NCBI RefSeq assembly: GCF_038050375.1
Contig: NZ_CP150886.1
Location: 2,955,318 to 3,019,317 of the forward strand
DNA: 64,000 bases
From: Okeanomitos corallinicola TIOX110
Lineage (GTDB): Bacteria > Cyanobacteriota > Cyanobacteriia > Cyanobacteriales > Nostocaceae
Direction of reading: 5' to 3'
Shown piece by piece: positions 37,445-46,757 of this stretch. The position numbers and the translations under genes are program-made. The notes under the pieces were generated by a model, which was not told where the DNA came from, did no database searches, and saw nothing but the letters and a program-made list of their open reading frames with translations. Position 1 is the first letter of the stretch. Every line of letters starts with the position of its first letter.

Positions 37445-37678
37445 TCATCCAATATCATCAATTTCAACTAACTTTTGTCGAGATGATAAACCCGATTTAA
37501 TTCTAATAGATGATTTAGGTACATTGAATTTTTTTGCTAACATTTTAATTAATTCTTCATTAGCTTTACCATCAACTGGTGGTGATTTCAAGTTTACTAT
37601 TAAACTACCATCTTCCTGTTCTATAATTTTCTGCTGTTTAGAATTTGGTTTTACTTTTACTTTTTTTTGTATGATCAT
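37445..37678 (-). CDS. DUF167/YggU-family protein
   Basis: The 77 residues match DUF167: '[23 protein letters not shown]', '[22 protein letters not shown]' (in pieces) and '[17 protein letters not shown]'. The family is small, soluble and widespread; its function is not established. It lies 31 bases after the minus-strand hybrid histidine kinase gene, so it may be the last gene of the transcript that includes the sugar kinase and the histidine kinase. Confidence 0.88.
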   Translation of the reverse strand: MIIQKKVKVKPNSKQQKIIEQEDGSLIVNLKSPPVDGKANEELIKMLAKKFNVPKSSIRIKSGLSSRQKLVEIDDIG

Positions 37679-37709
37679 TTTTTAATAGCTGCATAGAAGC
37701 AAATCATAA

Positions 37710-39911
37710 TTATGAATACATCTGTCTTTTTTCCTGCATGATTTGAATTGCTTGGGAAATAAACTCTATTTTCACAGGTTTAGAAATATAATCATCCATA
37801 CCCGCAGCTATACACTTTTCTTTATCTCCTGTCATTGCATTAGCAGTCATGGCAATAATATAAGGACGATTTTTACCCCATCTCTGATAAATTTCTCTTG
37901 TGGCTTCCATTCCATCCATTTCTGGCATTTGTATATCCATAAAAACCACATCGTAAATATGTGTTTCTAAAGATTCTAAAACTTTGTATCCACTAATAGC
38001 AATATCTATATCATAACCCAATTTTTTAAATAGTTTTCTAGCGATTTTTTGATTGATAAGATTATCTTCAGCTACCAAAATATTTAAAGGTAATTTTTGA
38101 GAAATATTATAATTTGGATTCGTATTTTCCTTATTATCATATTTTGAAGTAGTTTCTAAGTCAAGCTCAAAACTGAAATTACTACCTTTGCCTAATTCGC
38201 TACTGACTTGAATTTTACTACCCATCATATTCACTATTCTTTGACTAATTGCTAAACCTAATCCTGTACCTTGGGATTTTAATCTAGTTTCTCCTACCTG
38301 TTCAAAAGGTAAAAATATATTTGTCAATTTTTCAGGTGGAATACCTACACCAGTATCTATAATTTCAAATTTAAGTTTAGTAAAACTAATTGAATCATCT
38401 TTTTTAACTTGATTAACTATATCTACTACAAATAATACTTCTCCATTGGTGGTGAATTTAATCGCATTCCCTAATAAATTAAGTAAAACTTGCCGTAATC
38501 TTTTCTCATCAGTGTTGATAATTATCGGTAATTCAGGACTGAATTGATAGTTAAAACAGAAAATTCTATTTCCTAAAGAGTTACGACAAATTTCTACTAT
38601 TTCTTTCAGGAAAATTAGGAGCTTAAAATTTTTATATTCTAACTCCATTTTGCCAGCTTCTATTTTAGAAATATCAAGAATATCATTGATTAAAGTTAGT
38701 AAATGTAAACCTGACTGCTGAATAATTGCAATATCTTCTTTTTCTTGTGCTGTTAATTTGGGAGAGTTGTGAAAAACTTGAGTAATTCCTAAAATACCAT
38801 TTAGTGGTGTGCGGAGTTCATGACTCATGTTTGTTAAAAATTCACTTTTAGCATGGTTAGCAGCTACAGCATCCCGCTTTGCTACTGCTAATTCTATATT
38901 TTGGTGAGTTAATTGTAAGGAATTATCTAATAATTGCCTTTGTGATGTTTTTAATATTGCTATAGCCTGCTGTTTTTCTGATAAAATAGCATTTAATATT
39001 AATGTTGTTAATACAACTACCCCAATAAAATATTGTAATAATATTAAGGATTCATTTAAGTTTTCACGGGCAAATGTACCTAATTCTCTCACTGTACCCA
39101 AAACTGCAATTGAGGCAATAATTACAATTAAGCTATTAGAACCGAGTTCTCCCAATCTAAATACAGCCCAAAGTAAACAGGGAATTATCATATACTCTAA
39201 AGAAAAAGTATATCTACTCCAAAAGGCTGTTTTACAGATGCTAATTACAATTAATAGTAATAATATGATTTCAGCAATTTGCCAAATATTTAGTTTATTG
39301 AATAAGAATTGAGTCTTTGTTCTTCTAAAACGCAAATTATTTTTAATATATTCTCCCCAGGTTAACAATGCAGGAGTAAAGATCAATATTCCTGCTACAT
39401 TAGATATCCACCAAGTTAACCAAGTGTGTGGATATGAACTTATGGATATTTTTCCTCCTAATGTTAAAGCTGTAATTCCCACAGTTGCATTTACCATTGG
39501 TCCAATCATCCCTGTGAAAACTAATAATTTGATCACATCACTCAGGCGTTTTAATGGGTAGGTATTATTAATAGATTTCCGTAGTAAAAAAGTACCTAAT
39601 ATAGTTCCTAAAGTTGTACCTCCAGCAATACCTAAAACCTGTAAAATTGAGAAAATAAAAGTAATAGAATTATTGGTGTTGATAAATGCCCAAAGATTAG
39701 CTAAAAATGACCCAAAAAATATCCCTGGCCAGATCCAATACCCAAAAAATAAAGTTGCTGCTGTTGCTAAACCGTCAGGTGGCCAAACTGGTGTTACATC
39801 TTGAGGAGTAGCAGTTAAAATTCGGGAAAATTGTGAGGTGTGGTAGTAAACCAGGGCTAAAACTACCATCCACCCCATACGCATAACAATTCGTTTTGAC
39901 CTAGAATTCAT
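37710..39911 (-). CDS. MASE1-domain hybrid histidine kinase with receiver
   Basis: The 733 residues start with a MASE1 membrane sensor of about eight helices (residues 10-310; '[23 protein letters not shown]' in part is typical). Next come a short coiled coil, HisKA '[19 protein letters not shown]', the ATPase domain with N box '[10 protein letters not shown]', G1 '[11 protein letters not shown]' and G2 'GTGLGLAIS', and a C-terminal receiver domain with '[12 protein letters not shown]' (phospho-Asp). All catalytic parts are present. The start codon overlaps the stop of the sugar kinase gene by four bases (atga), so the two are translated together. The signal is unknown. Confidence 0.93.
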   Translation of the reverse strand: MNSRSKRIVMRMGWMVVLALVYYHTSQFSRILTATPQDVTPVWPPDGLATAATLFFGYWIWPGIFFGSFLANLWAFINTNNSITFIFSILQVLGIAGGTTLGTILGTFLLRKSINNTYPLKRLSDVIKLLVFTGMIGPMVNATVGITALTLGGKISISSYPHTWLTWWISNVAGILIFTPALLTWGEYIKNNLRFRRTKTQFLFNKLNIWQIAEIILLLLIVISICKTAFWSRYTFSLEYMIIPCLLWAVFRLGELGSNSLIVIIASIAVLGTVRELGTFARENLNESLILLQYFIGVVVLTTLILNAILSEKQQAIAILKTSQRQLLDNSLQLTHQNIELAVAKRDAVAANHAKSEFLTNMSHELRTPLNGILGITQVFHNSPKLTAQEKEDIAIIQQSGLHLLTLINDILDISKIEAGKMELEYKNFKLLIFLKEIVEICRNSLGNRIFCFNYQFSPELPIIINTDEKRLRQVLLNLLGNAIKFTTNGEVLFVVDIVNQVKKDDSISFTKLKFEIIDTGVGIPPEKLTNIFLPFEQVGETRLKSQGTGLGLAISQRIVNMMGSKIQVSSELGKGSNFSFELDLETTSKYDNKENTNPNYNISQKLPLNILVAEDNLINQKIARKLFKKLGYDIDIAISGYKVLESLETHIYDVVFMDIQMPEMDGMEATREIYQRWGKNRPYIIAMTANAMTGDKEKCIAAGMDDYISKPVKIEFISQAIQIMQEKRQMYS

Positions 39912-41155
39912 TGGTTTAAACTTTGCATTGCTAAAAGCGCAGTTCCATAAGCTGCTTCCGTGTTCTCTGAGGTAAAAACAGGTACTTGTAAATATTTTTG
40001 TCTAATAGCAGTCCACGTAGGGTTTGCTGCCCCACCACCTGCGGTATACACGGAGGTTAGTTGATCTGCTCCCAGTTTTTGCAATAAGTCATATCCTTGT
40101 GCTTCTATTCTTGCCATACTGGCTAATAAGCCGTGTAAAAATTCTTTGGGATCATCTGGCCGAGGTTCTAGTCTTGGCGGTAATTGGGGATCATTAATGG
40201 GAAAGCGATCGCCTTCCTTGAGTAAGGGATAGTAATTTAATTTACTGGCTTTTGATAAATCAATTTCTTGGCTTAATGTTATTAATTCTTGATCAGTAAA
40301 AAATTCCCTTAATATAGCACCTCCAGTATTAGAAGCTCCTCCTGTTAACCATAAGTCACCTAAACGATGGCTGTAAATTCCATACTGGGAATCTTCTACA
40401 CGGGTACGACTTAAAAGTTTTAATACCAAAGTTGAACCCAAAGAAGTGACTGCTTCTCCTGGTAATTTTGCCCCACTGGCCAAAAAAGCAGCAATGCTAT
40501 CTGTTGTTCCTGCACATACCCAGCAATCACGCTTGAAACCAAATCTAGCAGCGATTTCTGGTTTGATTTCCCTAATAGGAGTACCTGGGGTTAAAACTTG
40601 GGGTAATTTAATGGGAATTTGTAGATTTTCTAACCATTTTGGATATTCCAACTTTTCCACGTCATAACCCAATTTTAAGGCGTTGTGGTAATCACTAATA
40701 CCTAATTGACCATGGAGTAAAAATGCTAACCAATCAGCTTGATGTAATAAATATCGGGCTTGACTAAAAGTAGGTAATTGCTGCATCCAGAGCAGTTTAG
40801 CCAAGCTAGAAGTAGCACTAAGTACGGTATGGTGAGGAGGAGCAATGTTGTGCAAATCCTTGATCACAGTTGATCCCCGTGCATCGTTATAAAGTAGGGG
40901 AGCATCCACGGGTTGACCAGTGGCATCTGTGAGCAAAATTGTAGAGGAAGTTCCATTGATAGCGATCGCCTCAATTTGTGAACGCAATTCCAGGGAAATC
41001 CCCTCTAAAAGACTCCATAATGCTGTTTGCCAGCATTCAATCCAATTTTTACTATTTGCCCAAAGATGACGCGTTTGCGTGACAATCTGGCCTTGTTCAT
41101 CAATGACTATAGCCCGTGCGCCAGATGTACCAAAATCAATACCTAAGTAGTTCAT
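39908..41155 (-). CDS. FGGY sugar kinase, D-ribulose kinase-like
   Basis: The protein has 415 residues from ATG 41155; the longer frame to 41215 adds 20 residues not found in the family. The phosphate-binding start is '[20 protein letters not shown]', followed by '[20 protein letters not shown]', '[11 protein letters not shown]', '[18 protein letters not shown]'-type and '[17 protein letters not shown]'. The pattern resembles the D-ribulose kinase of Synechococcus elongatus (SePSK, Synpcc7942_2462) and plant XK-1, as I recall it, more than a xylulokinase. It phosphorylates a ketopentose, entering the pentose phosphate or Calvin cycle pool. It is the first gene of a pair with the MASE1 histidine kinase. 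Confidence 0.87.
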   Translation of the reverse strand: MNYLGIDFGTSGARAIVIDEQGQIVTQTRHLWANSKNWIECWQTALWSLLEGISLELRSQIEAIAINGTSSTILLTDATGQPVDAPLLYNDARGSTVIKDLHNIAPPHHTVLSATSSLAKLLWMQQLPTFSQARYLLHQADWLAFLLHGQLGISDYHNALKLGYDVEKLEYPKWLENLQIPIKLPQVLTPGTPIREIKPEIAARFGFKRDCWVCAGTTDSIAAFLASGAKLPGEAVTSLGSTLVLKLLSRTRVEDSQYGIYSHRLGDLWLTGGASNTGGAILREFFTDQELITLSQEIDLSKASKLNYYPLLKEGDRFPINDPQLPPRLEPRPDDPKEFLHGLLASMARIEAQGYDLLQKLGADQLTSVYTAGGGAANPTWTAIRQKYLQVPVFTSENTEAAYGTALLAMQSLNQ

Positions 41156-41335
41156 AAGAGTTGTCAAAGGATTCAGAAGAAGATGGGGCGGTGGGGTGAA
41201 AAAGATTTTTACCAATTACCAATTACCCATCATGTTTTTGTTGCATCTTGTAACAAGATATTCCCCAATTTTGATAAAACAAGGAAAAGTAGTAAACGAA
41301 GGTTATTTATTTCCTCTGATTTTAGGAGTTTTTCC

Positions 41336-41434
41336 ATGAACATATCTGATACCCAAGTGTACATTGCTCTAGTTGTAGCCTTAATTCCAGGAATTCTTGC
41401 TTGGCGTTTAGTTACTGAACTTTACAACTCCTAG
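41336..41434 (+). CDS. psaM: Photosystem I subunit XII (PsaM)
   Basis: The 32 residues are a complete PsaM: 'NISDTQVYIALVVALIPG' and 'LAWRLVTELYNS', one membrane helix. It stabilises the PSI trimer and binds at the reaction-centre periphery (established). The start is ATG 41336 with 'aggag' seven bases upstream; a longer in-frame reading from 41183 is a chance extension. Downstream, 'ccccc...ggggg' (about 41447-41468) may fold into a hairpin. Confidence 0.96.
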   Translation: MNISDTQVYIALVVALIPGILAWRLVTELYNS

Positions 41435-41703
41435 AGTTAAGGCCATCCCCCATTTCCAGCCAAGGGGGTAATTGGCTCAGATAATCCTGGATATACGCGG
41501 TACAATTCCTAAGATTTTGGGACTTAAAGCCATAAAAATCTAGAAAAAATGTACTTGCGTATGCCAGGTATATTTTTTTAGCATTGAATACTTGGAGAAA
41601 TTTGCCAGAAATGAAGTAATATGGCAGCTAAATAAAGTATCAAGTGGCATTTGTTAGTTGTTAACAGTGCTTCCCTTCAATTAGTAAGGCTATTTTTAGC
41701 ATC
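41435..41703. other. Gap after psaM with a GC hairpin, no gene
   Basis: A possible hairpin, ggccatccccc...gggggtaattggc (about 41442-41474), lies just after psaM but without a T-run. The rest is AT-rich and holds the promoter of the gene at 41704. Confidence 0.4.
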
Positions 41704-42114
41704 ATGAACGCCTTTCAACCATTACAACCAACGCTACAACCAGAAAAGCAACATCGGCCTGTCCCTAGACCAAAAAAACATCTTCGTCAACGTTCTTACC
41801 GAATTATGGCTATGGAAACATCTGCCAAAATCACGGTTAATGTGATTATTATCACAGCTGCCTTATCCGCTTTATCACAACTTTTACCTTATCACTGGTT
41901 ACAGCAGGATAAGCTGCGAGAAATTCGCACAGAAGTTAAGTTAATGGAAGGACGTGTCAGTAATTTGAAATCAGAATTTAGTCGTAATTTTGATCCCACC
42001 CAGGCTGATACTATTAAACAAGAGCAATCCTACCGTTTTGAGCCTGGTAAGCGACAGTTAGTCATAATTAATCCAGATATTAAAAGTGTTGAAGAATCAG
42101 ATTCTACACCGTAA
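41704..42114 (+). CDS. slr1601-family putative cell division protein
   Basis: The 136 residues have a basic, proline-rich cytoplasmic N-terminus (PVPRPKKHLRQRSYRIMAME), one membrane helix (ITVNVIIITAALSALSQLL), then a helical, coiled-coil-like segment 'KLREIRTEVKLMEGRVSNLK' and a polar tail. This is the layout of FtsL/DivIC-like small divisome proteins. I recall the cyanobacterial family named after Synechocystis slr1601 as a putative cell division protein. Its function has not been confirmed here. Monocistronic, with a 270-base upstream gap. Confidence 0.78.
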   Translation: MNAFQPLQPTLQPEKQHRPVPRPKKHLRQRSYRIMAMETSAKITVNVIIITAALSALSQLLPYHWLQQDKLREIRTEVKLMEGRVSNLKSEFSRNFDPTQADTIKQEQSYRFEPGKRQLVIINPDIKSVEESDSTP

Positions 42115-42365
42115 TATCAATACCGTAATATCAATATCTGTTGATAAGATTAGTGATTATATCTATGTGTAAATAGGAAATCAATTTTTATTGATACCAG
42201 TAGACTAGCCAAATTTTGAAGAGATGCACTTAGTAATATAGTTACAATCTATTAACAAATTTCGAGATCCAGGGACACTACCACAATATTCTAGTTTTAA
42301 AAAACTTTGCAATCCTTGTTTTTGTGAATTTTTAACTGATTGCATGGTTCTGTATTTTCAAAAAT

Positions 42366-43091
42366 TTACCAGTCTGTGTTTTGGGTAAAGAGTAATTCAT
42401 CTAGCCAACTTTCCAGTTGTAATTGTAGCCGATAACTAGATGTATCCTTGTTGTTGACAAAGTTAATGTTATTTAGAGCGCGGTTGTAATCTGCGATCGC
42501 ACAATTCCAATCACCCCACAAATGATAAGTTCTGCCACGTTCAGCCCAAATATTAGCTTCCAGTTGACCAAACAATAGGGCAATCTCAAAATTATCAACT
42601 GCTGGGCTATATTCACCTAAATCACGTAATGTGATCCCTCTATTAATCCAAGCCCGAACATAACGCGGATTCAAGTCTAAAGCCTGATCATAGTCAACAA
42701 GTGCTGCTAATAACTCTCCACAAGCTGCATAACAATTAGCGCGATTATTATAAACACTAGCTAAGTGGGGATTTAACTGTATAGCTGTGTTGTAGTCACT
42801 TAAAGCTTTTTGGTGTTCACCACTTTGAAAATAAATTAATCCGCGATTATTATAATCAGCAGGATTTTGGGGATGGGTATCAATGAGTTGATTCAATAAG
42901 GCGATCGCCTCTGTATAATCTCCTTCATGAGCCAATTTTAAAGCACAAGACCGTAAAAAGCCTTCATCTAATGTGATTGAAGATTCACTCTTGTATTTCA
43001 CCCTTGTTTTTGTATATGCAGTAATTTTATGATTGACTTTGTATAGTGGATTTTTCGATGTCCGAGAACCTAAGAAGGAGTAATAATCCAT
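42366..43091 (-). CDS. Tetratricopeptide repeat protein
   Basis: The protein has 241 residues from ATG 43091, preceded by 'caggaatat'. After a 45-residue unstructured basic N-terminus, four to five TPR units follow: 'CALKLAHEGDYTEAIALLNQ', 'NNRGLIYFQSGEHQKALSDY', 'NNRANCYAACGELLAALVDY', 'INRGITLRDLGEYSPAVDNF' and 'AERGRTYHLWGDWNCAIADY', with typical W/L/G/Y spacing. It is cytoplasmic (no signal peptide) and likely a scaffold for protein-protein contacts. Partners unknown. Confidence 0.85.
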   Translation of the reverse strand: MDYYSFLGSRTSKNPLYKVNHKITAYTKTRVKYKSESSITLDEGFLRSCALKLAHEGDYTEAIALLNQLIDTHPQNPADYNNRGLIYFQSGEHQKALSDYNTAIQLNPHLASVYNNRANCYAACGELLAALVDYDQALDLNPRYVRAWINRGITLRDLGEYSPAVDNFEIALLFGQLEANIWAERGRTYHLWGDWNCAIADYNRALNNINFVNNKDTSSYRLQLQLESWLDELLFTQNTDW

Positions 43092-43461
43092 ATATTCCTG
43101 CCTGAGCTTGTTGCTCTGTGAAATTAAGTGATAGTCTCTTTAGTAATAAGTAATAAATAGTGGTGTAATCACTATTTAACTTATTCAGGAGTCCGGGCTT
43201 AATAAAATTAATTTAAATTACTTAAACAATTAAGCCGTAAACCTAATAATATATACTTCACTCTTGAGTCAGATTCCTGAAGAAAATACTATGAATATTC
43301 CCAAATACCTAGGTATTTAAGACAAAATGTTAATAAGTTATGTATACATAGCAGTTGATAGTTGACAGTGCAGCGATTAAAGTTTTCCCCAATTACCAAC
43401 CGTTAATCACAACTTAACCCTAAAATATAAACTTTGAGTAAATTTTTGAGTAAATTTTCTG
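43092..43461. promoter_or_regulatory. Divergent regulatory gap with two palindromes
   Basis: The gap lies between the TPR gene (minus) and the gene at 43462 (plus). Two inverted repeats stand out: aaatagtg-gtgtaat-cactattt (43156-43178) and a perfect 16-base palindrome aaatacctaggtattt (43303-43318). The second has the size and symmetry of a dimeric regulator operator. No gene seen. Confidence 0.5.
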
Positions 43462-43926
43462 ATGACAACCAAAATTTCTGATCCAAACGCCTCAGATTTA
43501 ACAACCGATGATTATATTGTGATCGGTCTAGCAACGTGTTTTTATAAAGAAGATGGAGAAGTACATCAGATCGAGGTCATAGAACCTATTCCTTCGGCAG
43601 CTTTAGAAGCGATCGTCAAAGGCATTCCCACGTCGTATAAATTTGTTTATGGTACCACATTGGGATCTATTCTTAATGGTGATCAGCTTTTATTACCGGA
43701 TGGTTTCCCAGATTCGGCACAGTTTGCCGATGAATTCTTAACCAGGGCATTTTCCGCAGTCCGCACTTACAAACGTCGTACATCAGCACAAGCATTGATA
43801 CCCGTAGGTACAACTAAAACAAATTTGAATTATTCGACAGAACGGAAACGGATATTAAATGCTGCCAGAGTTGTAAATAAGGAAGATAACGTTAAACAAC
43901 ATTCCCACACTCATCAAGTTCTTTAG
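43462..43926 (+). CDS. Conserved cyanobacterial hypothetical protein
   Basis: The 154 residues have no signal peptide or membrane segment. Visible blocks are 'YIVIGLATCFYKEDGEVHQI', 'EPIPSAALEAIVKGIPTSYKF' (in part), 'YGTTLGSILNGDQLLLPDGFPD' (in part) and a basic 'AVRTYKRRTSAQALI'. I recognise it as conserved in cyanobacteria but know no domain or function. It is the only gene in the gap between a 16-base palindrome upstream and the convergent yajQ gene downstream. Confidence 0.72.
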   Translation: MTTKISDPNASDLTTDDYIVIGLATCFYKEDGEVHQIEVIEPIPSAALEAIVKGIPTSYKFVYGTTLGSILNGDQLLLPDGFPDSAQFADEFLTRAFSAVRTYKRRTSAQALIPVGTTKTNLNYSTERKRILNAARVVNKEDNVKQHSHTHQVL

Positions 43927-44001
43927 GCCAGATGCAGGAGGTAGAAGGAGAGGAGATATATTCACCTTTTCACCTTTGTACCCCTGCACCATAAAACCCT
44001 A

Positions 44002-44493
44002 TTAACGATAATTCGTGAATTGTAGAGCTACAGGAAAGTCTCCTTCTTTAACTTTCTGGATCACTGCTTGTAAATCATCTTTAGCTTTGGCGGTTACCCG
44101 TACAGCATCACCTTGAATTGAAGCTTGTACCTTTTTAAATTCGTCACGAATCAATTTAGAAATTTCTTTGGCAATATCTTGACTGATGCCTTTTTTGAGT
44201 GTGATTTCCTGACGAAGCCTGTTACCGCTGGCAGATTCAACTTTACCAAAATCAAAGATTTTTTGTGATAGGTTGCGTTTAGCTGCTTTTTCCCGCAGTA
44301 TGCCATGTATAGCCTGTAAAGTCATATCACTGTCAGTATTGATAGTGATAGCTGTTTCGCCTAACTCGACGGTTGTTTGTGTATCTTTGAGATCGTAACG
44401 GCTTTTGGTGTCGCGCACCACTTGATCAATTGCGTTAACTAATTCTTGACGATCAAAGTCGCTAACAATATCAAAAGAAAAATTAGAAGCCAT
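44002..44493 (-). CDS. YajQ-family nucleotide-binding protein
   Basis: The 163 residues cover the whole YajQ family: '[20 protein letters not shown]', '[20 protein letters not shown]', '[12 protein letters not shown]'-type (here [19 protein letters not shown]) and '[20 protein letters not shown]', ending '[13 protein letters not shown]'. It is a two-domain RNA-binding-like protein; members bind c-di-GMP in some bacteria (known), but that has not been shown for cyanobacteria. Cytoplasmic. It is the last full gene on this strand before the tnpB relic. Confidence 0.94.
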   Translation of the reverse strand: MASNFSFDIVSDFDRQELVNAIDQVVRDTKSRYDLKDTQTTVELGETAITINTDSDMTLQAIHGILREKAAKRNLSQKIFDFGKVESASGNRLRQEITLKKGISQDIAKEISKLIRDEFKKVQASIQGDAVRVTAKAKDDLQAVIQKVKEGDFPVALQFTNYR

Positions 44494-44650
44494 AGAAAAT
44501 TATTAATGTAGTGTGTTGAATTTGGGTATGGTTTATGGGGCATTGGTAACAATCTTTTCTGTCCCTTTTCCCCATGTCCAGATTTCCCTTAAATCTATCC
44601 TTGAACTTGGATGATAGTTCCAAAAAACATAGACAAATATCTCATGCCTT

Positions 44651-45460
44651 TCATTTGTCGGGAATAACCCCGACAGGGCGAACTACAACGCCACGCCACT
44701 TGCTACAAGTCGGGAAACCCGCCCAACGCAGTGGCTCCTCTATCCCTAGACTAAATGCTGTCGGGACTACTTTACGTAAAATATTCAAACTACCATTGAC
44801 ATCAGCATGAATCAATAAACCATTACCTGCTCTATAAAGTTTAGTTTTGATTCTGCGACCACTAAATTTAACTTCTTTCGAGTCAACTTTGCCATAAGTA
44901 GGAATTACATCTTGGTCTAAAAAAGAAGCTACAGAAGTGTAGGACTCCTCAGAGACCAATACATTTATCCCCACTAATTTCGCTTTATAACTCAACTGAT
45001 GTACAAATCGAGTATGGGGAATACAAACAAAGTTTTGATTATTTCTACTGCCCAAATTCCCATTCTGTTTCCACAAGGAATTTTGACCTATTACTAAAGT
45101 GCCAATCCCACACTTGACTAAATGGTTAATAATTAAGCGACTGGTTTTATGCAGATAATCATCTACTCGAAAATTCCGTTTTTTAGTTAAACTTTGTAGT
45201 CGTTTAGATGTTTTTTGATGATTTGGTAGTAAAGATTGTAATTGAGCTTTTCTTTGATTGTAATAACGATTAATTGATTTGATAATCCGCCCGGAAACCA
45301 GAACTGGTATAAATCCCGGCTGGTTTGATGTTAAGGTTGCTAGATTATCTATTCCTAAATCAATCGCTGCTATGGAATTAGGGTCTAAACCATAATCTGT
45401 TTCCTCTTTTTCATAGACAACTTCCACAACATAATGGTCAATCTTGGGGACAATTCTTAC
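44651..45460 (-). pseudogene. TnpB (IS200/IS605 family), N-terminally truncated
   Basis: About 260 residues of the C-terminal half of TnpB remain. The RuvC catalytic residues are all there: Asp in 'IAAIDLGIDNLATL', Glu in 'INVLVSEESYTSVASF' and Asp in 'LLIHADVNGSLNIL'. The zinc-finger CXXC region usual between Glu and the last Asp is missing; the segment instead reads 'DQDVIPTYGKVD', as in a zinc-less TnpB subgroup. The N-terminal half and the wedge domain are gone: the reading frame runs into the stop codon end of the MAPEG gene at about 45460. A hairpin at 44656-44675 marks the right end. Confidence 0.75.
44656..44675 (-). ncRNA. Right-end hairpin of the tnpB relic (omega-RNA-like end)
   Basis: The stem tgtcggg/cccgaca with a six-base loop lies at the 3' end of the tnpB relic, overlapping its last codons. 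TnpB guide RNAs normally end with such a hairpin at the element's right end. This is the only support. Confidence 0.35.
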
Positions 45461-45879
45461 TTGATTGAGATAACAATACTCAAGTAAAAGAGAGTAGCAG
45501 AACTAAAAGAGCCAAGACCAAACATGAGAGATCGTAAGATAGGGATATTGGCGATGTAAAAAACAGAGTACAACAGTCTAGCCAAAACAAAGGCGATCGC
45601 CGCAGTCACCGCAGACTGAGAATTTACACCAGTAACATAAGCCATTAAAGCTGCGGCAGAAAAAATCATAAACGCCTCAAAAGAGTTTTGATGCGCCCAG
45701 GTAGCTCTTTGAGCGTAAGCTGGTAATTTATCAAACATCGCACGTGGTGCAGACAACATCTCATACCCAATCTGCACGCGAGCATAAGCTACCAATAAAA
45801 ACGGTGCATAAATAAGAATGGCAGCAGCAGCAATAGAATACAAGAAAATATCAGGAACGGGAAGTGGTAATAGGGACAT
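45457..45879 (-). CDS. MAPEG family membrane protein
   Basis: The 140 residues have four membrane helices: 'FLYSIAAAAILIYAPFLLVAYA', 'AFMIFSAAALMAYVTG', 'VTAAIAFVLARLLYSVFYIA' and 'LMFGLGSFSSATLFYLSIVI' (each in part). The motif 'ATWAHQNSFEAFMIF' is the MAPEG glutathione-binding-type signature. The family includes glutathione-dependent enzymes of eicosanoid metabolism; bacterial members are of unknown substrate. The 3' end overlaps the tnpB relic frame, so its last few residues may be altered by that insertion. Confidence 0.85.
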   Translation of the reverse strand: MSLLPLPVPDIFLYSIAAAAILIYAPFLLVAYARVQIGYEMLSAPRAMFDKLPAYAQRATWAHQNSFEAFMIFSAAALMAYVTGVNSQSAVTAAIAFVLARLLYSVFYIANIPILRSLMFGLGSFSSATLFYLSIVISIK

Positions 45880-46022
45880 TAACCTAAAAAATAGTGGTAG
45901 AGTTTTTGATTACATTATTTTTAGATGCGAATGAATACTGAGTAATTTGAACAAAATATTACCCAGTACCCATTGGTAATTACCCATCTCTATCATTAGC
46001 TTTGTGGAGACTATGTTTGACC

Positions 46023-46535
46023 TTAGTCAAAGTAGAACAGTGTCACCACTTTTCTTTGCTCTTCTGCATCTCTACAAGTTTGTAGTAAAGTATGACTGTC
46101 GTGAAAAGCAAAGCAGATGAGTTGTTGACAACGGGAGACAATCTCCTTGTTGCACAAATAACTAGCCTCCGCCAAAGATAGATTATCATTGGTAGGATTT
46201 TCAACTAAGTGCATAACCTGCTCTAGTTGTTGGCGTGATTCCAAGGGCTGACGCTCTAGGCTTTGGGGTAAAATTACCGTCAATAAATTTGGATCAGCCT
46301 TTGTTGCTCCCCGGATGGCAGCGGAATTAGTACCTGTAGCACCAGAAGTGATGATTCGATTGCCCGATAAAACTAGGGCATAGGTCATCATTTCAATGAG
46401 ATTTTGATGTGTAATTGGCACATGGCGAGAACCCAGCAGGGCGATTCTTTTAGAACCTGTTTGTTGGATTGTCGCCAACTCTTGCGCTAATGTATCAAGG
46501 TTATCAAGGTTGATGAGGTCTGTTGACTGGCTCAA
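46023..46535 (-). CDS. DprA-like DNA recombination-mediator protein
   Basis: The 170 residues contain a Rossmann-like nucleotide-binding core: 'KRIALLGSRHVPITHQ', 'NRIITSGATGTNSAAIRGA' and 'LLTVILPQSLE', with 'EIVSRCQQLICFAF' near the C-terminus. This matches the short cyanobacterial DprA-like family (SLOG-type), about half the length of full DprA and lacking its DNA-binding extension. Full DprA loads RecA on incoming DNA; this short form may instead sense nucleotides. The gene stands alone. Confidence 0.8.
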   Translation of the reverse strand: MSQSTDLINLDNLDTLAQELATIQQTGSKRIALLGSRHVPITHQNLIEMMTYALVLSGNRIITSGATGTNSAAIRGATKADPNLLTVILPQSLERQPLESRQQLEQVMHLVENPTNDNLSLAEASYLCNKEIVSRCQQLICFAFHDSHTLLQTCRDAEEQRKVVTLFYFD

Positions 46536-46757
46536 AGATGGTGATGATCACATGAAACAACCCAGATATTCTACCAAACAGCGTGTAGGTGCAAAGCCAA
46601 CTATAGTTACAGATTGATACTTTTCTGGTTTTTTTAGCTGATTCAGACACAAATGTATGCCCAGGCGGAGAGTATGAAGCAGTGTTTGTTGCTAATTCAT
46701 AACTCAGAAGTAGGATTTACGCTGGTAATTAACTATGGATTTGGGTAAATAGTTACA

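Noticed and set aside
41183-41434. 83-residue frame that includes psaM at its end
   Set aside because: Only the last 32 residues match PsaM, and the Shine-Dalgarno supports ATG 41336.
42115-42365. Small gene or RNA in the gap after the slr1601-type gene
   Set aside because: No start with reasonable codons, no RNA-like fold; only AT-rich sequence and a short direct duplication (taccgtaatatcaata) were seen.
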